In this document: in pieces, positions 10,567-34,820 of the stretch
Layout: each line of letters begins with the position of its first letter
Numbering within the stretch: the stretch's first letter is position 1
Assembly: GCF_041296385.1 (NCBI RefSeq)
Contig: NC_091034.1
Coordinates: 1,500,807-1,564,806 of the forward strand
Origin: Aphelocoma coerulescens
Taxonomy: Eukaryota > Chordata > Aves > Passeriformes > Corvidae
DNA: 64,000 nucleotides
Reading direction: 5' to 3'
Notes under the pieces: model-generated
Databases searched by the model: none
The model's input: only the letters and a program-made list of their open reading frames with translations
Told to the model about the DNA's origin: nothing
Position numbers and translations under genes: made by a program

Positions 10567-12150
10567 AACCCTTCTCACCACACACGGCAGCAAATTTGGG
10601 GTGCCCGTCAGCTGCCCTCCCATTCCACCCCAGGGCTCTCCCAGTGGCATCCCAGTGCCCGTGTGGGCAGCAGCTCCGTGGTGTGGAGCCTAACAAAGCC
10701 CTTCTTAGCACATCCAGCTGCAGAGCTGCAAATGTGCAACCCCCGGGGAGGCGCCGGGAGCGGGGAATTGGCTGCTGGACGAAGCAGAAGGTGCCGGCAC
10801 AGCTCCTGGCTACCAACATCCTCCTCTAGGCACAGCCAGCCCGGCCTGGGCCCGGGTTTTGCCCCTCATTGGTGTGTAAGCCCCGAGCAGCAGCAGCCAC
10901 GGAGGGCAGAGCTGCGGAGCAGGAGGAGCCGAGGGCAGCAGGAGCAGCTCCGAGCCTCCCTCCGCCTGCATCCAGCTGGAGCTGCCTCCCCTCCTTCCCT
11001 CCCTCCGGCTGTTGGCATTCCCTGCCTGGAGGCACCAGCAGCACAGACCTGGGGCTGAGAAAAGAGCCCGCAGCTGGATTTTGGGCAGCTGGAGGGGGGA
11101 ACACCGCGGTGATTCCGTGATCCAGCTCGGCTCGGGCGTTCTCTCTGCCCGTACGGACGGAGCGGGGTCGCACCTTTGTCCCAGCACCGGGATTTGTGCG
11201 CAGGAATGGCCCCGTTCTCCTCCTCGGGAGCCAGTGCTGCCTGGACCTGCCGGCAAGCGGAGGGTTAAGGGCAGCACGGGCTCCTTTTCACCCCCCTTTC
11301 CCCCCGGAGAAGGAGCCCTTGGCCGCGGCAGCGCTTCCCAGCCGGGGGTGATGTCAGGCGGGCGCAGGCACAGCTGTCCCCGCACATCCCGCTGCCAGGC
11401 GGGATTAGGGCCAGCCGGGCTGGGAGGGGGCCGCATTCCTGGGCCACGGGCGTCACCGCCGTCCCCGCAGAGCCGGGGTGGGGGTTTGACCCCGCTCCGT
11501 CACCTCGGCTCCCACCGCTGCTCCCCGCGGCACCCCGAGGGTTTGTCCGGGTGCAGAGCAAGGCAGGGACGGAGGTGCCAGCAGCGCGTGGAGATGTCAC
11601 CCCCCTCTTTCCAGCTCTGACCCCCTTCCCAGAGTTCCCAGAGCTCCCATCCCGCCACTTCCCACAGCAATGGGAATCCCAGTTGTCTCCTTGTTGGTTG
11701 CAGAGCCTTCAGCCCCTTCCCAGGCTCGCTCCCGGGGCTCTGCCTCAACTTCCCCACCCACGCAGGGATGCAACACCGCCCTGCCTGAGCAGGGATTCCT
11801 ACGGGAAGGGGTTTGGCATCCTTCTGGGAGCACCTCTGGATGCACCCACTGCACCTACCCCGAGCCCCACGTGAGCCCCCAGCCCGGCCCCTGAGGACTG
11901 GGCTGCACCCTCTGGAGCTCAGGGGGATTTGGGACCCAGCGAATCTCTCTGGGAGCCCCAAATCCAATTGTCACTGTTCCCCACAAGCTCCCAGGTTCCA
12001 CCGGGTTCTTTTCCCCAGGCACCAGGCTGGAATCCCCTTTCCCTGCATTATTGCACCTCTCTGGGCTGTGGCTGTGGCAATGGAGGAGCAGCAGACTGGT
12101 CCCAGTTTGCCACCCCTGCACAGCCCAGTTTGTCCATGCAGAGGGCACAG
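10567..12150. other. GC-rich intergenic stretch
   Basis: Unique sequence, rich in CpG around 11.1-11.5 kb. Several open frames on both strands are GC-driven and show no domain, signal peptide or conserved exon boundary that I can recognise. A non-coding transcript or regulatory element is possible but not supported. Confidence 0.35.
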
Positions 12151-12565
12151 CTTTCCTTTCCTTTCCTTTCCTTTCCTTTCCTTTCCTTTCCTTTCCTTTC
12201 CTTTCCTTTCCTTTCCTTTCCTTTCCTTTCCTTTCCTTTCCTTTCCTTTCCTTTCCTTTCCTTTCCTTTCCTTTCCTTTCCTTTCCTTTCCTTTCCTTTC
12301 CTTTCCTTTCCTTTCCTTTCCTTTCCTTCCCTTCCCTTCCCTTCCCTTCCCTTCCCTTCCCTTCCCTTCCCTTCCCTTCCCTTCCCTTCCCTTCCCTTCC
12401 CTTCCCTTCCCTTCCCTTCCCTTCCCTTCCCTTCCCTTCCCTTCCCTTCCCTTCCCTTCCCTTCCCTTCCCTTCCCTTCCCTTCCCTTCCCTTCCCTTCC
12501 CTTCCCTTCCCTTCCCTTCCCTTCCCTTCCCTTCCCTTCCCTTCCCTTCCCTTCCCTTCCCTTCC
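12151..12565. repeat. Polypyrimidine tract: (CTTTC)35 then (CTTCC)48
   Basis: An apparently perfect 415-base pyrimidine-only run on the plus strand. It consists of 35 CTTTC copies (12,151-12,325), then an abrupt switch to 48 CTTCC copies (12,326-12,565), with no interruption seen. Such homopurine-homopyrimidine tracts can adopt triplex (H-DNA) structure. Long frames across it are simple translations of the pentamers. Confidence 0.97.
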
Positions 12566-13380
12566 CTCCTGCCCAGCTCCGGGGGCCTCCCGGTTTTTGG
12601 GGTGCCAGATTTCTCCCGAGCTGTGCGGAAAAGCGCTCAGGGAGCTGCGGGAAGGGCTGATCTCACGTGGATTGAATGTTTAGGATGGCACCGGGAGCCG
12701 GAGCGGGGAGAATCGATTGTCCCCGGCAGCTCTGCCCGCCTGGCACTGCGGCACAGCCTCCCAAATGTCAGGTTTGTGATCTCAAATCTGCCAGCACGAC
12801 TCGGGGTGGGGGCAAAGAACCAAAGGGTGGCGTGGGGGGGGGGGAAATCCGCCACAAAAACAAGGTCAGAGCGGGGCTGCCGCTGGGAGAATGTGAATAA
12901 TTGGCCCCGGGGGTGGGGGGAGCATCCACGGGAAGGAGCGGCGGTTCCAGCGTTCCCTGGGTGCTGTGTACACGCAGATCCCTTATCGCTGAGGGATGGA
13001 AAACAGCAGCTGAGATGGAACCGCTGATACATTTTAAACACCCGAGCCGGGGCTGGGGAGGGGGCTGCGGAGTGAGGAGCTGGGGTGTGCGGAGGGGGGG
13101 GGGTCTCTGCGCTGGTGCTGAGCCTGGAGGGGGTTGGGTTGTAGGGACAGGAGGAGATTTAGGGGCTAACCTCCCCCCAGGAGAGGGACTCTGGGTGCAC
13201 AGAGCCCCCGGTGTGAGGAAATGGTGCTTCCAGGGAAAAGCATCCACGGGGATGAGGTTTGTGCTGCAGGCCTGGAGCTGTGTGAGGATGAGGAGGAGGA
13301 GGATGTGGCATTTGGGGGTGTTGCTGTTTGCAGGAGGGCACTTGGCCCCGAGGGCAAAGGGCTGGAGCTCCCCTGTCCAC
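12566..13380. other. Intergenic unique sequence, nothing coding seen
   Basis: Contains G-runs at 12,836-12,843 and 13,096-13,108 and short open frames without recognisable domains. No gene is supported. Confidence 0.35.
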
Positions 13381-13381
13381 C

Positions 13382-13866
13382 CCGGACCAGGATCCAGCCT
13401 TTGGATGGAGCAGGATCCAGCCCTTTGGATAGACCAGGATCCATCCCTTTGGATGGAGCAGGATCCAGTCCTTTGGATAGACCAGGATCCATCCCTTTGA
13501 ATGGAGCAGGATCCATCCCTTTGGATAGACCAGGATTCATCCCTTTGGATAGACTAGGATCCATCCCTTTGAATGGAGCAGGATCCATCCCTTTGGATGG
13601 AGCAGGATCCATCCCTTTGGATAGACCAGGATCCATCCCTTTGAATGGAGCAGGATCCATCCCTTTGGATAGACCAGGATCCATCCCTTTGGATGGAGCA
13701 GGATCCAGTCCTTTGGATAGACCAGAATCCATCCTTTTGGATAGACCAGGACCCATCCCTTTGGATAGACCAGGATCCATCCCTTTGGATGGAGCAGGAT
13801 CCATCCCTTTGGATAGACCAGGATCCAGCCTTTGGATGGAGCAGGATCCCTCCCTTTGGATGGCTC
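13382..13866. repeat. Minisatellite, 24-bp unit with GGATCC in most copies
   Basis: About 20 copies of TTTGGATGGAGCAGGATCCA plus TCCC, alternating irregularly with the variant that has TAGACC instead of TGGAGC. The unit is a multiple of three, so frames stay open on both strands (for example PSKGMDPGLSKGMDPAP on the minus strand). No other exon feature supports coding. Confidence 0.94.
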
Positions 13867-16109
13867 TGCACGGAGCAGATCAGCTCCGACCCTCCAAGCT
13901 CCCATCCCATGGGATGGGGCCACCTGAGGTGGTTCCGTGCCCCCTCCAGCGCCAGCCTCTCCCCGTCCCTGGGGCTGAGGTGGCCGCGGGTGGGGCTGGA
14001 GGCGGCGGGGCCGCAGCTGGAAGGGGCAGAGGCTGCGGAGGAGCCGCTGGCAGAGGCGAAGTTGTCTCTTAATCCCAAAGCACCCCGGGCCAGCCCTGCC
14101 GCGGCTGCGGCTGCTGCTGCTGCCAGGAGCCTCCTGCTCCTCCTCCCGAGCCAGGCCGGGCCCGGCAGCCAGCGGGGAGCGATTCATGTCCTGGGGGGGC
14201 TTCCCCGCAGAGCCGGGGGGGCCGGGGCCGCCTTCACCTGTTCCCCTTCTCAGGCAGCCTGGCTCCGAAGGAATTCAGCTCCCAGACAAGCGCTCCCCGG
14301 GGAAGGGGGGAGCCGCTGGCACAGATCTGCTCCTCACCCGCTGCCGGAGCATCCCCAGCTCCGAGGGGCTGGGAAGAGACCCCGGGCCCGGCAGGAAGGG
14401 ATCCAGGCGTCCTTCCAGGTGGGAAGGTGGGCGCGCTCTCTCTCTCCCCAGGGACGCACCCGGAGCTTTTCAGTGCATCGTGAGCGGCGTGGTTGTGTAA
14501 CGGAGCCGGCGGGTGCTTGAGGGGGTCTCTGCCTCCCAATCCCTTGATTTTCCAGGGGTTTTTCCCTGCGCTGAGGTGGGGTCACGTCTCCTTCCCGCTT
14601 CGCCGTGTCAGCCTGAGGGATGTGAACCCCCTCTTTATTTATTTTAGCTGGAAGCTGACATCCTGCTGCATTCTCATGACTCCAGGACCTGGGGCTTTAA
14701 CAAAAATGTTAAATATTAGAAGCCTCGCCGTGATTTTGCAGCATTTTTGGAGGGGACGGGGAGTGCAGGCACTTGCTCTTGAACCCGCGGTTTGTTTGTG
14801 GAGCAGGGATGACGCTCTCAAACCCTCTCCCCTCTCTTGCTGTCGGTGTTTCTTTCCTCGCTTCCTCCCTGTGGGAAAATCCGGCTCCGGAGCTGAACCC
14901 TGCGGCTCTTCCCTTTCTTCCCCCTCGGCCCCATGGCACCTCCTCCTCCCGGCCCTGGTGCCCACCAGCTCCCAGCCCAAGCCCCCCTGGATGAGCCACC
15001 CCGGCCTCGCAGCCCGGTGGGAGCCGCTGGTTTTCCCGGTTTTCCTGCGGAGAGCGGGATAAAGATCTCCATCTGCCGCTAACTCCTTGTACTGCAAACC
15101 CCTGCTGCCCGCAGCCCCCCGGGAATTCGCCGCTCCCCCAAAGCCACCCCAGGGAGCGGGGATAAGAGGCCTCGGGCAGAAACGGAGAAAGGGAGAAATA
15201 AAATAAGGCAGAAACAGAGGAAAACCAGGCCTGGGGGGGCTCTGTTTCCCTGGAAAACCCCCGGGATGATGCTCGGGGTTCCTGGCTCTCCCCGTGCCGC
15301 GTTTTCCTCTCTCCTGTCCCCACCCTCCCTCCCTCCCGCGGCTCTTTTCTCCTCACCATCCTTTTATTCAGGGAATGGGAAAACAGGAAGGCACGGGCTG
15401 TTCCCAAAAATCCCTGCCCGGAGGGACAGCCCCAGGACCGGGAAGAGGTTTTTGGGGCTGTGACCCCTCTTCGTGACCTGCTCCCTGCTCCTGGCTGTGG
15501 GAGCTGTATCCTGTGGGATATTGCCTTTATCCCGCAGTTTGGCCCTTCCCTTCCTCCCACGCAGCCCTCCACCACCTGTGTCGGGAGTTTCTCCAGCCTC
15601 TGCTTGGGAAGTGAGGGGAAACTCCCACGCACAGAGCCGGGAACTCGCCCCCAGCACCCCATGGCACCAGCACAGGGCAGAACCAGCCCTGCGGGTGGTG
15701 GGGAACACTGGGAATGCACCCCTAGGACACCGGATTTAGGATTGTTAGGAGGAATCAGGCAGGCTGGGAAAAGAAGGAGCCCTAATTGTCTCCCCCGAAG
15801 CAGTTTGTGGGAAAGGGGGGTTTCACCAGGCTGCAGCTGTGAAGGGGCTCCGGGATCCTGCAGGAAGGTGCTGCCGGCACCAAGAGGAGCCCAAAATCCT
15901 GGGAGGGGGAGGTGGAAGCAAAGGTGAGTGTGGGGCTGGAGCTGTGCCCCTCTGGAGCAGGGATGGGACTGCGGGATCTGCCTTTGCAGGGTTTGGATCC
16001 CGTGAGGTCGGGCAGGGATCCACCCTCTGTGGGGATCTGCTGGCAAATTCGGCTCCTGGGGTTTCCTGGAGGGTGGCAGGAAAAGATGCAGCAGCTGGGA
16101 ACCTGACAG
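13867..16109. other. Intergenic stretch, GC-rich with an AT-rich pocket at 14.6-14.75 kb
   Basis: Mostly unique GC-rich sequence. The segment at 14,630-14,756 (TTTATTTATTTTAGCTGGAAG, GGGCTTTAACAAAAATG, TTAAATATTAGAAGC, TTGCAGCATTTTTGG) is distinctly AT-rich and non-repetitive, which would fit a conserved non-coding element. No exon is called. Confidence 0.35.
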
Positions 16110-16190
16110 AGCTCCCAAGGTGGGATTGTTGGGACTGGGTGACCCCTGCGGGTCCCTTCCAGCTCAGGACATTCCACGACTCCATGAAGT
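16110..16190 (+). mobile_element. Short CR1-like fragment
   Basis: AGGTGGGATTGTTGGGACTG followed by GCGGGTCCCTTCCAGCTCAGGACATTCCACGACTCC corresponds to the terminal part of a CR1 subfamily, in plus orientation. It is similar to the copy at 7,315. Confidence 0.55.
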
Positions 16191-16690
16191 GGCGATGGGA
16201 GCTGGCAGAGCAGGAGGGAGATGGAGATCGAGCCCTTCCAGGGATGTGTGCAGTGAAGCACCACCCCAATGTCACCCTGTCCCCTCCCCGGGGGCCTTGC
16301 AGGGACCCCAACATGTCCCAGAACATGGAGAGGCTCTGGAAATAAAGGAAATTTGGTGCCATATTCCCACTGGCTGCTCCTGCTGCCCAGGGCAGGGGTT
16401 CAGAGCTCATTTATTGACCCCTCAGGGGTCTCCTCTGACCCCCCAGAGCCATTGAGACCCCCTCCCGTGGTTGGGTTTTTATGTCCTGTGCTCAAGGTGA
16501 TCCCTTCATCCTTGGGTTTTCCAGCTCCATGGCCTGTCCGGAGTTGGAGCCATTCCCAGTGAGGGGAATTGGAGGCATTCCCCTCAAAGTTAAACCTTTC
16601 CTTTAAACAAACAAGCAAAGCCGAACTGGTGACCGCTGCTTCGAACAGCATTCAGGCAGAAGTTGTGGTGGTCCTTGTCTCTTTTGGGCA
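16191..16690. other. Intergenic sequence, nothing coding seen
   Basis: Unique sequence between a CR1-like fragment and a T-rich tract. No exon, RNA gene or repeat unit was recognised. Confidence 0.4.
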
Positions 16691-16694
16691 ATCT

Positions 16695-16862
16695 GGGCAA
16701 TTCGAAATTAAAATTTAAATGCAATTTTTAAAGTTTGTTTGTTCATTTGTTTGTTTTTGTTTGGGGGTTTTTTTTTGGTGGATTTCTTGTTTGTGTTTTT
16801 TTTGTTTTGTTTTGTCTTGGGTTTGTTTGTTTGTTTATTTTTAGGGGTTTTTTTAGTTTTTA
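16695..16862. repeat. T/G-rich low-complexity tract (TTTG/TTTTTTTG)
   Basis: Irregular runs of T interrupted by single or double G, including several TTTGTTTG units. The apparent hydrophobic frame here (MFVHLFVFVWGFFFGG...) is low-complexity translation, not a membrane protein. Confidence 0.85.
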
Positions 16863-17789
16863 CATCTCCCAGGAAGCAGAAGCTTCCCTGCTCAGTGCCA
16901 GAACAGCAGGGGGGCTGTTCTTGCGCCTCTTCCCATCCCTCTTCCAGCTCATCCCACAAGGATGCCCAGCTCCACCCTGCCTCGGTTTCCGTTTTCGTTC
17001 CACTCAGGGCTGCAGCTCTCGCCGCTCCGGGGGGTTCCCGTTATCGCCCCTGCCCGCCCGGGGTGGCGAGGAAGGGTTTGGGATCCATCCAGGATCGGCC
17101 CGGCCGCTCCTGAGGCGGGGCTTGATCGGCCAATTGTCCCCTAACGGGAAGCAGATGGAGCCGAGTGTTATCCAGGGAAAATCTGCCACTTCCCAGCCGG
17201 AACCTGGCTCAGCTTCCCACCCTGCTCCGGGATGTGCCAGGGAATGCCGAGAGCCGGGAAATGGGATCGGAGCGCTACCAGGGCACTCCAGACCTGTTGC
17301 CGCTCATTACTGGGATCGTGCAGACCCCCCCAAGCCCTCCCCAGGCCCCTTTTCCCATTCCAGGAGCAACCAAGCGGGGATGCTGGAGCAGGAAGCTCTC
17401 GTCTCTCCCCACGCCTTCCCAGGCGTTTATCAGCTTCAAAAAGCCAACGTTTAAATGGCATTAGGGGCCTGATTTGGAGCCACAAAAGCCATGAAATTCA
17501 GAGTTAAGGCTCAAAAATCCACTTGACACTCCGGCCTTGAGGCGTGAAAGGCGCGAGCCGGGGGCAGGGGCTGGGCCAGGAGCTCGGAGCCGGCGCTGCC
17601 CGGCCAGAGGGGCGAGGCCGAGCCCCTAACGAGACTGAGATGAGCTGAGGCCGGGCTGGAAGGGTCGGGGATGGCGTCTGGGGGAGCTTTGCAGGGGCTG
17701 GTCCCAAACTGGGTGGCCGGAGGTGACTGGGCTGCAGGGGACAGCGCTGTGGTCACACCCGGGGCCCATCCCGGTGGGCAGCGCGTGGT
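16863..17789. other. Intergenic unique sequence, nothing coding seen
   Basis: GC-rich non-repetitive DNA between the T-rich tract and the G-rich minisatellite. Open frames on both strands have no recognisable family. Confidence 0.35.
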
Positions 17790-17794
17790 TCTCT

Positions 17795-18525
17795 CCTGCC
17801 TGCCCTGGGTTTGGGGTTCTCTCCTCCCTTCTGGGGCTTCGGGGTATCCCCCTCCCTGCTGGGCTTTGGGGTTCTTTGGGGTTCTCTCCTCCCTGCCCGG
17901 GGTTTGGGGTTCTTTGGGGTTCTCTCCTCCCTGCTGGGGCTTCGGGGTATCCCCCTCCCTGCTGGGCTTTGGGGTTCTTTGGGGTTCTCTCCTCCCTGCC
18001 CGGGGTTTGGGGTTCTTTGGGGTTCTCTCCTCCCTGCTGGGGCTTTGGGGTTCTTTGGGAGTCTCTCCTCCCTGCTGGGGCTTTGGGGTTCCCACCTCCC
18101 TGCTGGGGGTTTGGGGTTCTCTCCCTGCCGGGAGTTTGGGGTTCTCTCCTCCCTTCTGGGGGTTTGGGGTATTCCCTTCCCTGCTGGGGGTTTGGGGTTC
18201 TTTGGGGTTCTCTCCTCCCTGCTGGGGGTTTGGGGTTCTTTGGGGTTCTCTCCTCCCTGCTGGGGGTTTGGGGTTCTCTCCTCCCTTCTCGGGGTTTGGG
18301 GTATTCCCTTCCCTGCTGGGGGTTTGGGGTTCTTTGGGGTTCTCTCCTCCCTGCTGGGGGTTTGGGGTATTCCCCTCCTGCTGGGCTTTGGGGTTCTTTG
18401 GGATTCTCTCCTCCCTGCTGGGGGTTTGGGGTATTCCCTTCCCTGCTGGGGGTTTGGGGTTCTTTGGGGTTCTCTCCTCCCTGCAGGGGTTTGGGGTTCT
18501 CTCCCTGCCGGGGGTTTGGGGTCGG
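17795..18525. repeat. G-rich minisatellite, ~37-41 bp unit
   Basis: Roughly 17-20 copies of GGGGTTTGGGGTTCTTTGGGG plus TTCTCTCCTCCCTGCT, with deletions of the second GGGGTTC block in some. The plus strand carries many runs of three or four G at short intervals, so it is a dense potential G-quadruplex region. Long open frames on both strands (up to 430 codons) follow from the lack of stops in the unit. Confidence 0.94.
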
Positions 18526-18614
18526 CTGGGGGCAGAGCAGGGCTCCCTCGTGCCCTCCCAGCGTGCGGCACCGGGATGCTTTGGAGTAACATCGATGAGG
18601 ACAAGGGGGAGTGG

Positions 18615-18868
18615 CTTCCCACTGCCAGAGGGCAGGGTTGGGTGGGATACTGGGAAGGAATTCCTTCCTGTGAGGGTGGGCAGGCCCTGGCACAGGGTGC
18701 CCAGAGCAGCTGGGGCTGCCCCTGGATCCCTGGCAGTGTCCAAGGCCAGGCTGGACATTGGGGCTTGGAGCAGCCTGGGACTGTGGAAGGTGTGCCTGCC
18801 CATGGCAGGGGTGGAACTGGATGGGCTTTAAGGTCCCTTCCCACCCAAACCATCCTGGCATTGTGAAC
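18615..18868 (+). mobile_element. CR1 retroposon 3' fragment
   Basis: Starts with TTCCCACTGCCAGAGG like the copy at 4,808. It continues through GAGGGTGGGCAGGCCCTGGC, CTTGGAGCAGCCTGGGAC and a TTCCCACCCAAACCATCC block. It is in sense orientation on the plus strand and 5'-truncated. Confidence 0.85.
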
Positions 18869-19041
18869 GAGGCCCCTTGTCATTCCTGCCTCTCTCTCCC
18901 TGAATCTTTGTTTTAGCAGAAAATTTAAAGCTGGGTTGGTTTTATTTAAAGGTCCCCAATGCCGACTCGCTCTCGCTCTCTATCTGACAGCAATCCGGAG
19001 AAATAATTCACAGAAGCAACACAAAGAGGCTTGAAAATGAT

Positions 19042-19047
19042 TTTATT
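19042..19047 (-). terminator. ALDH4A1: Candidate distal poly(A) signal of ALDH4A1 (AATAAA)
   Basis: The minus strand reads GTGCAATAAAATCATTTTC followed within 30 bases by a T/G-rich stretch (CTCTTTGTGTTGCTTCTG), a standard cleavage and polyadenylation arrangement. It lies 1.36 kb beyond the ALDH4A1 stop. Whether the transcript extends this far cannot be seen directly. Confidence 0.55.
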
Positions 19048-20162
19048 GCACATTTTTCTAGCTGAGCCAGGATCCACAGGAATTCCAACCACTCCTCCCT
19101 GCCCCATAGACGGACTGGGGTCACCACTGACCCCAACACTCCGTGCCAGGGTTCCATCCACCCGCAAATCCCGTTAATTAGCAGTAATTAATTCTATGGG
19201 TTAGAAACAAACACGTTTGTGAATTAGAGCTGAGCCTGGAGGAGGCAGGGCCTTGTGTTGCAGATCCCTTTTCCCGTGTGCACTGCAGGTCCCACCACCG
19301 AGCCCTGGCTGAGGGACACCCCAGGATCAGGCCCGATTTAAGGCCTGGTTTAAGTCCTGGTTTAAGGCCTGAACTCGACAGCTGGCAGAGCCCTGGGGAT
19401 GGGGGCAGGTGGGACAGGAGCTTCCCAGAATGGGAGAGGGGTCCTGGAGCTCCTGCTCCTCGCAGGGGTGGTGAGGGACGGTTCCCCCACCCGGGCTGCT
19501 CGTGCAGGAACATTCCTGAAACATCTCAACGCCTCTCCCATTCCTTCCAGTGCCCACACAGGGATCAGAGCAGGGGAAGCAGCCAAGAGCTGATGGGAAC
19601 AGCAGAGGCAGCCCAGCCTTGTCCCCAAGAACGAAACCAGGGGACCAAGGGGGTGCTGCTGCTCCTCTGCCCCACGGCTGAGCCCAGCTGGGAGGTCTCG
19701 TGCAGGCAACCCCGGCCGAGGGCTTTGAGGGATGGAATGAGGCTGGAATGAGGCTGGAATAAGGCACTAGAGCTCATTTCCGAGCAGCACCACAGCTGCC
19801 CTCTCCTGGCACGAGGTTCCTGCTGCCGAGTTCCCTTCCCAGACTTGGTGGGGTGTGAGGCTTTGCTCTGGCTCAGGGCTGGGGAGCAAACCCAGCTCAG
19901 GGTGTGGAACCAGGCCGGCTCCCCCCGCCGCAGGCAGGGATTGGGGCTGGTGGGGACACAGGGAGGGACAATGCTCAGTACCAGTGACAGGGACGGGGCC
20001 TCCTAACCCTCATCTCCTGCTTCGATTCCTGCTCAGCCCCGGGGGGAGGGAACCACTCTGGGCTGCTGGGGATGGGAAAACTGGGAGGAAAAGGGAGATG
20101 GGGTCCAGCTGTGCCTCTGCAGCCACCCCTTAATTAATGACTGACCTAACGAAGCATGCTCA

Positions 20163-20275
20163 CACAGAATCACTGAGGTTGGAAAAGACCTTTAGGATCA
20201 TCATATCCAACCACTGCCACATTCACCATTGTGTCCCCCAGTGCCACGTGCCTGAGGAAACCATGAGCACTTCCA
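20163..20275 (-). mobile_element. CR1-family fragment in the ALDH4A1 3' flank/UTR
   Basis: ACAGAATCACTGAGGTTGGA, AAAGACCTTTAGGATCATC and a TCCAACCACTGCC block match the reverse complement of a CR1 subfamily 3' end. It lies on the same strand as ALDH4A1. If the distal poly(A) site is used, it is part of the 3' UTR. Confidence 0.7.
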
Positions 20276-20284
20276 AGCTTACAA

Positions 20285-20323
20285 TTTAATAACACTTTTT
20301 TTTTTTTTTTCCTTTTTTTTAAT
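20285..20323 (-). terminator. ALDH4A1: Candidate proximal poly(A) signals of ALDH4A1 (two ATTAAA)
   Basis: On the minus strand two ATTAAA hexamers (20,323-20,318 and 20,290-20,285) flank an A-rich run, only 88-126 bases after the stop codon. They would give a very short 3' UTR. This is an alternative to the AATAAA at 19,047-19,042. Confidence 0.4.
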
Positions 20324-20410
20324 AACTCCTAAGTGGGGCGGGTTAGAGATCAGTAGTTTAAGTGCTGTGTGGAGTGGCAGCTGTCACCCCAGGGCTCAGT
20401 GTCCCCAATG

Positions 20411-34044
<13,634 letters not shown>

Positions 34045-34814
34045 CCCGGCCCCGCCGCGCTCCCGGCCCGCGGCCGCCACCACCCACCGTGCGGGGGGGA
34101 GGGCAGGGAGGAGACACAACCATTGATTAATTACTAATTAATGAAACCCGGGGGGCGGCGTTCCGCAGGAGCGGCTCCCAGCCCGCCGCTCGCTGGGCCG
34201 TGTCCCCCCCGCCCGCGGGGTGGCTGTGGGGTGTCCCCACCGGCGCGTTCCCCCCCTCCCCCCCCCCCCGCGCGGCGATGGTTGCGCCCCGAGCGGAGGG
34301 CGGCGGCGCGCGCGGCACGTGGGAGGGGGCGGGGCGCGGGAAGGAGCCAAAAGTGATTTAAAAAAGGGAAATTCGGGAAAAACAACAGCAAAACTCCCCC
34401 CCCCCCGAGGCGAGGGAGCGGCTGGGGCTGCGCGCGGAGCTCGCAGGGTCCCGGTCGCGGGAGCGGATGTGAGTAGAGAGAAAGAGAAAAGCAACGGAGA
34501 ACCCCTTTGGGAACTGAGAATTACCAAAAAAGGGGGGATTTTAACCCAAAAGGGAGGCCTGGCTGGGGCGCGGGACCAGGAGAAGGCTGAGGTGTGCAGC
34601 GAGTTTTTTAATTTCCAAGGAGAGTCATGTTTCAAGAGCAGCAGCTGAAAGACCCTAATTTTGAGGGGAGTTTGGGCTATTTTAGGACCCCAAATCACCT
34701 GGCTTTTAGGAAACGAGGATGGTCCCTCCCTCCTCAGACCCAAATCCTTTTGCTTTAGAGGCGTTTTCCACCCCAAGAATTAACACACAGAGCCGTTCAA
34801 CCAGGAGTTCGGTA

Positions 34815-34820
34815 TTTATT
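34815..34820 (-). terminator. IFFO2: Candidate poly(A) signal of IFFO2 (AATAAA)
   Basis: The minus strand reads AACTATAAAATAAATACCG. It is the best minus-strand AATAAA downstream of the IFFO2 stop, 5.8 kb away, and lies just upstream of the ALDH4A1 CpG island. A long 3' UTR fits what is known of mammalian IFFO2 transcripts. Confidence 0.5.

Noticed and set aside
11813..13027. 404-codon frame with leucine/serine/phenylalanine/proline repeats
   Set aside because: Most of it is the CTTTC/CTTCC pentamer tract; a pentamer translates into a fixed 5-residue cycle in every frame.
13166..14187. Proteins with 8-residue repeats (LSKGMDPG, IPLDRPGS)
   Set aside because: A 24-bp tandem repeat keeps frames open on both strands; nothing suggests transcription or selection.
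16735..17113. Apparent transmembrane N-terminus (FVHLFVFVWGFFFGG)
   Set aside because: Arises from T/G low-complexity DNA; the downstream part has no recognisable family.
17511..18883. Minus-strand frames of about 400 codons rich in Pro/Arg/Gly
   Set aside because: Translation of the G-rich minisatellite and a CR1 fragment.
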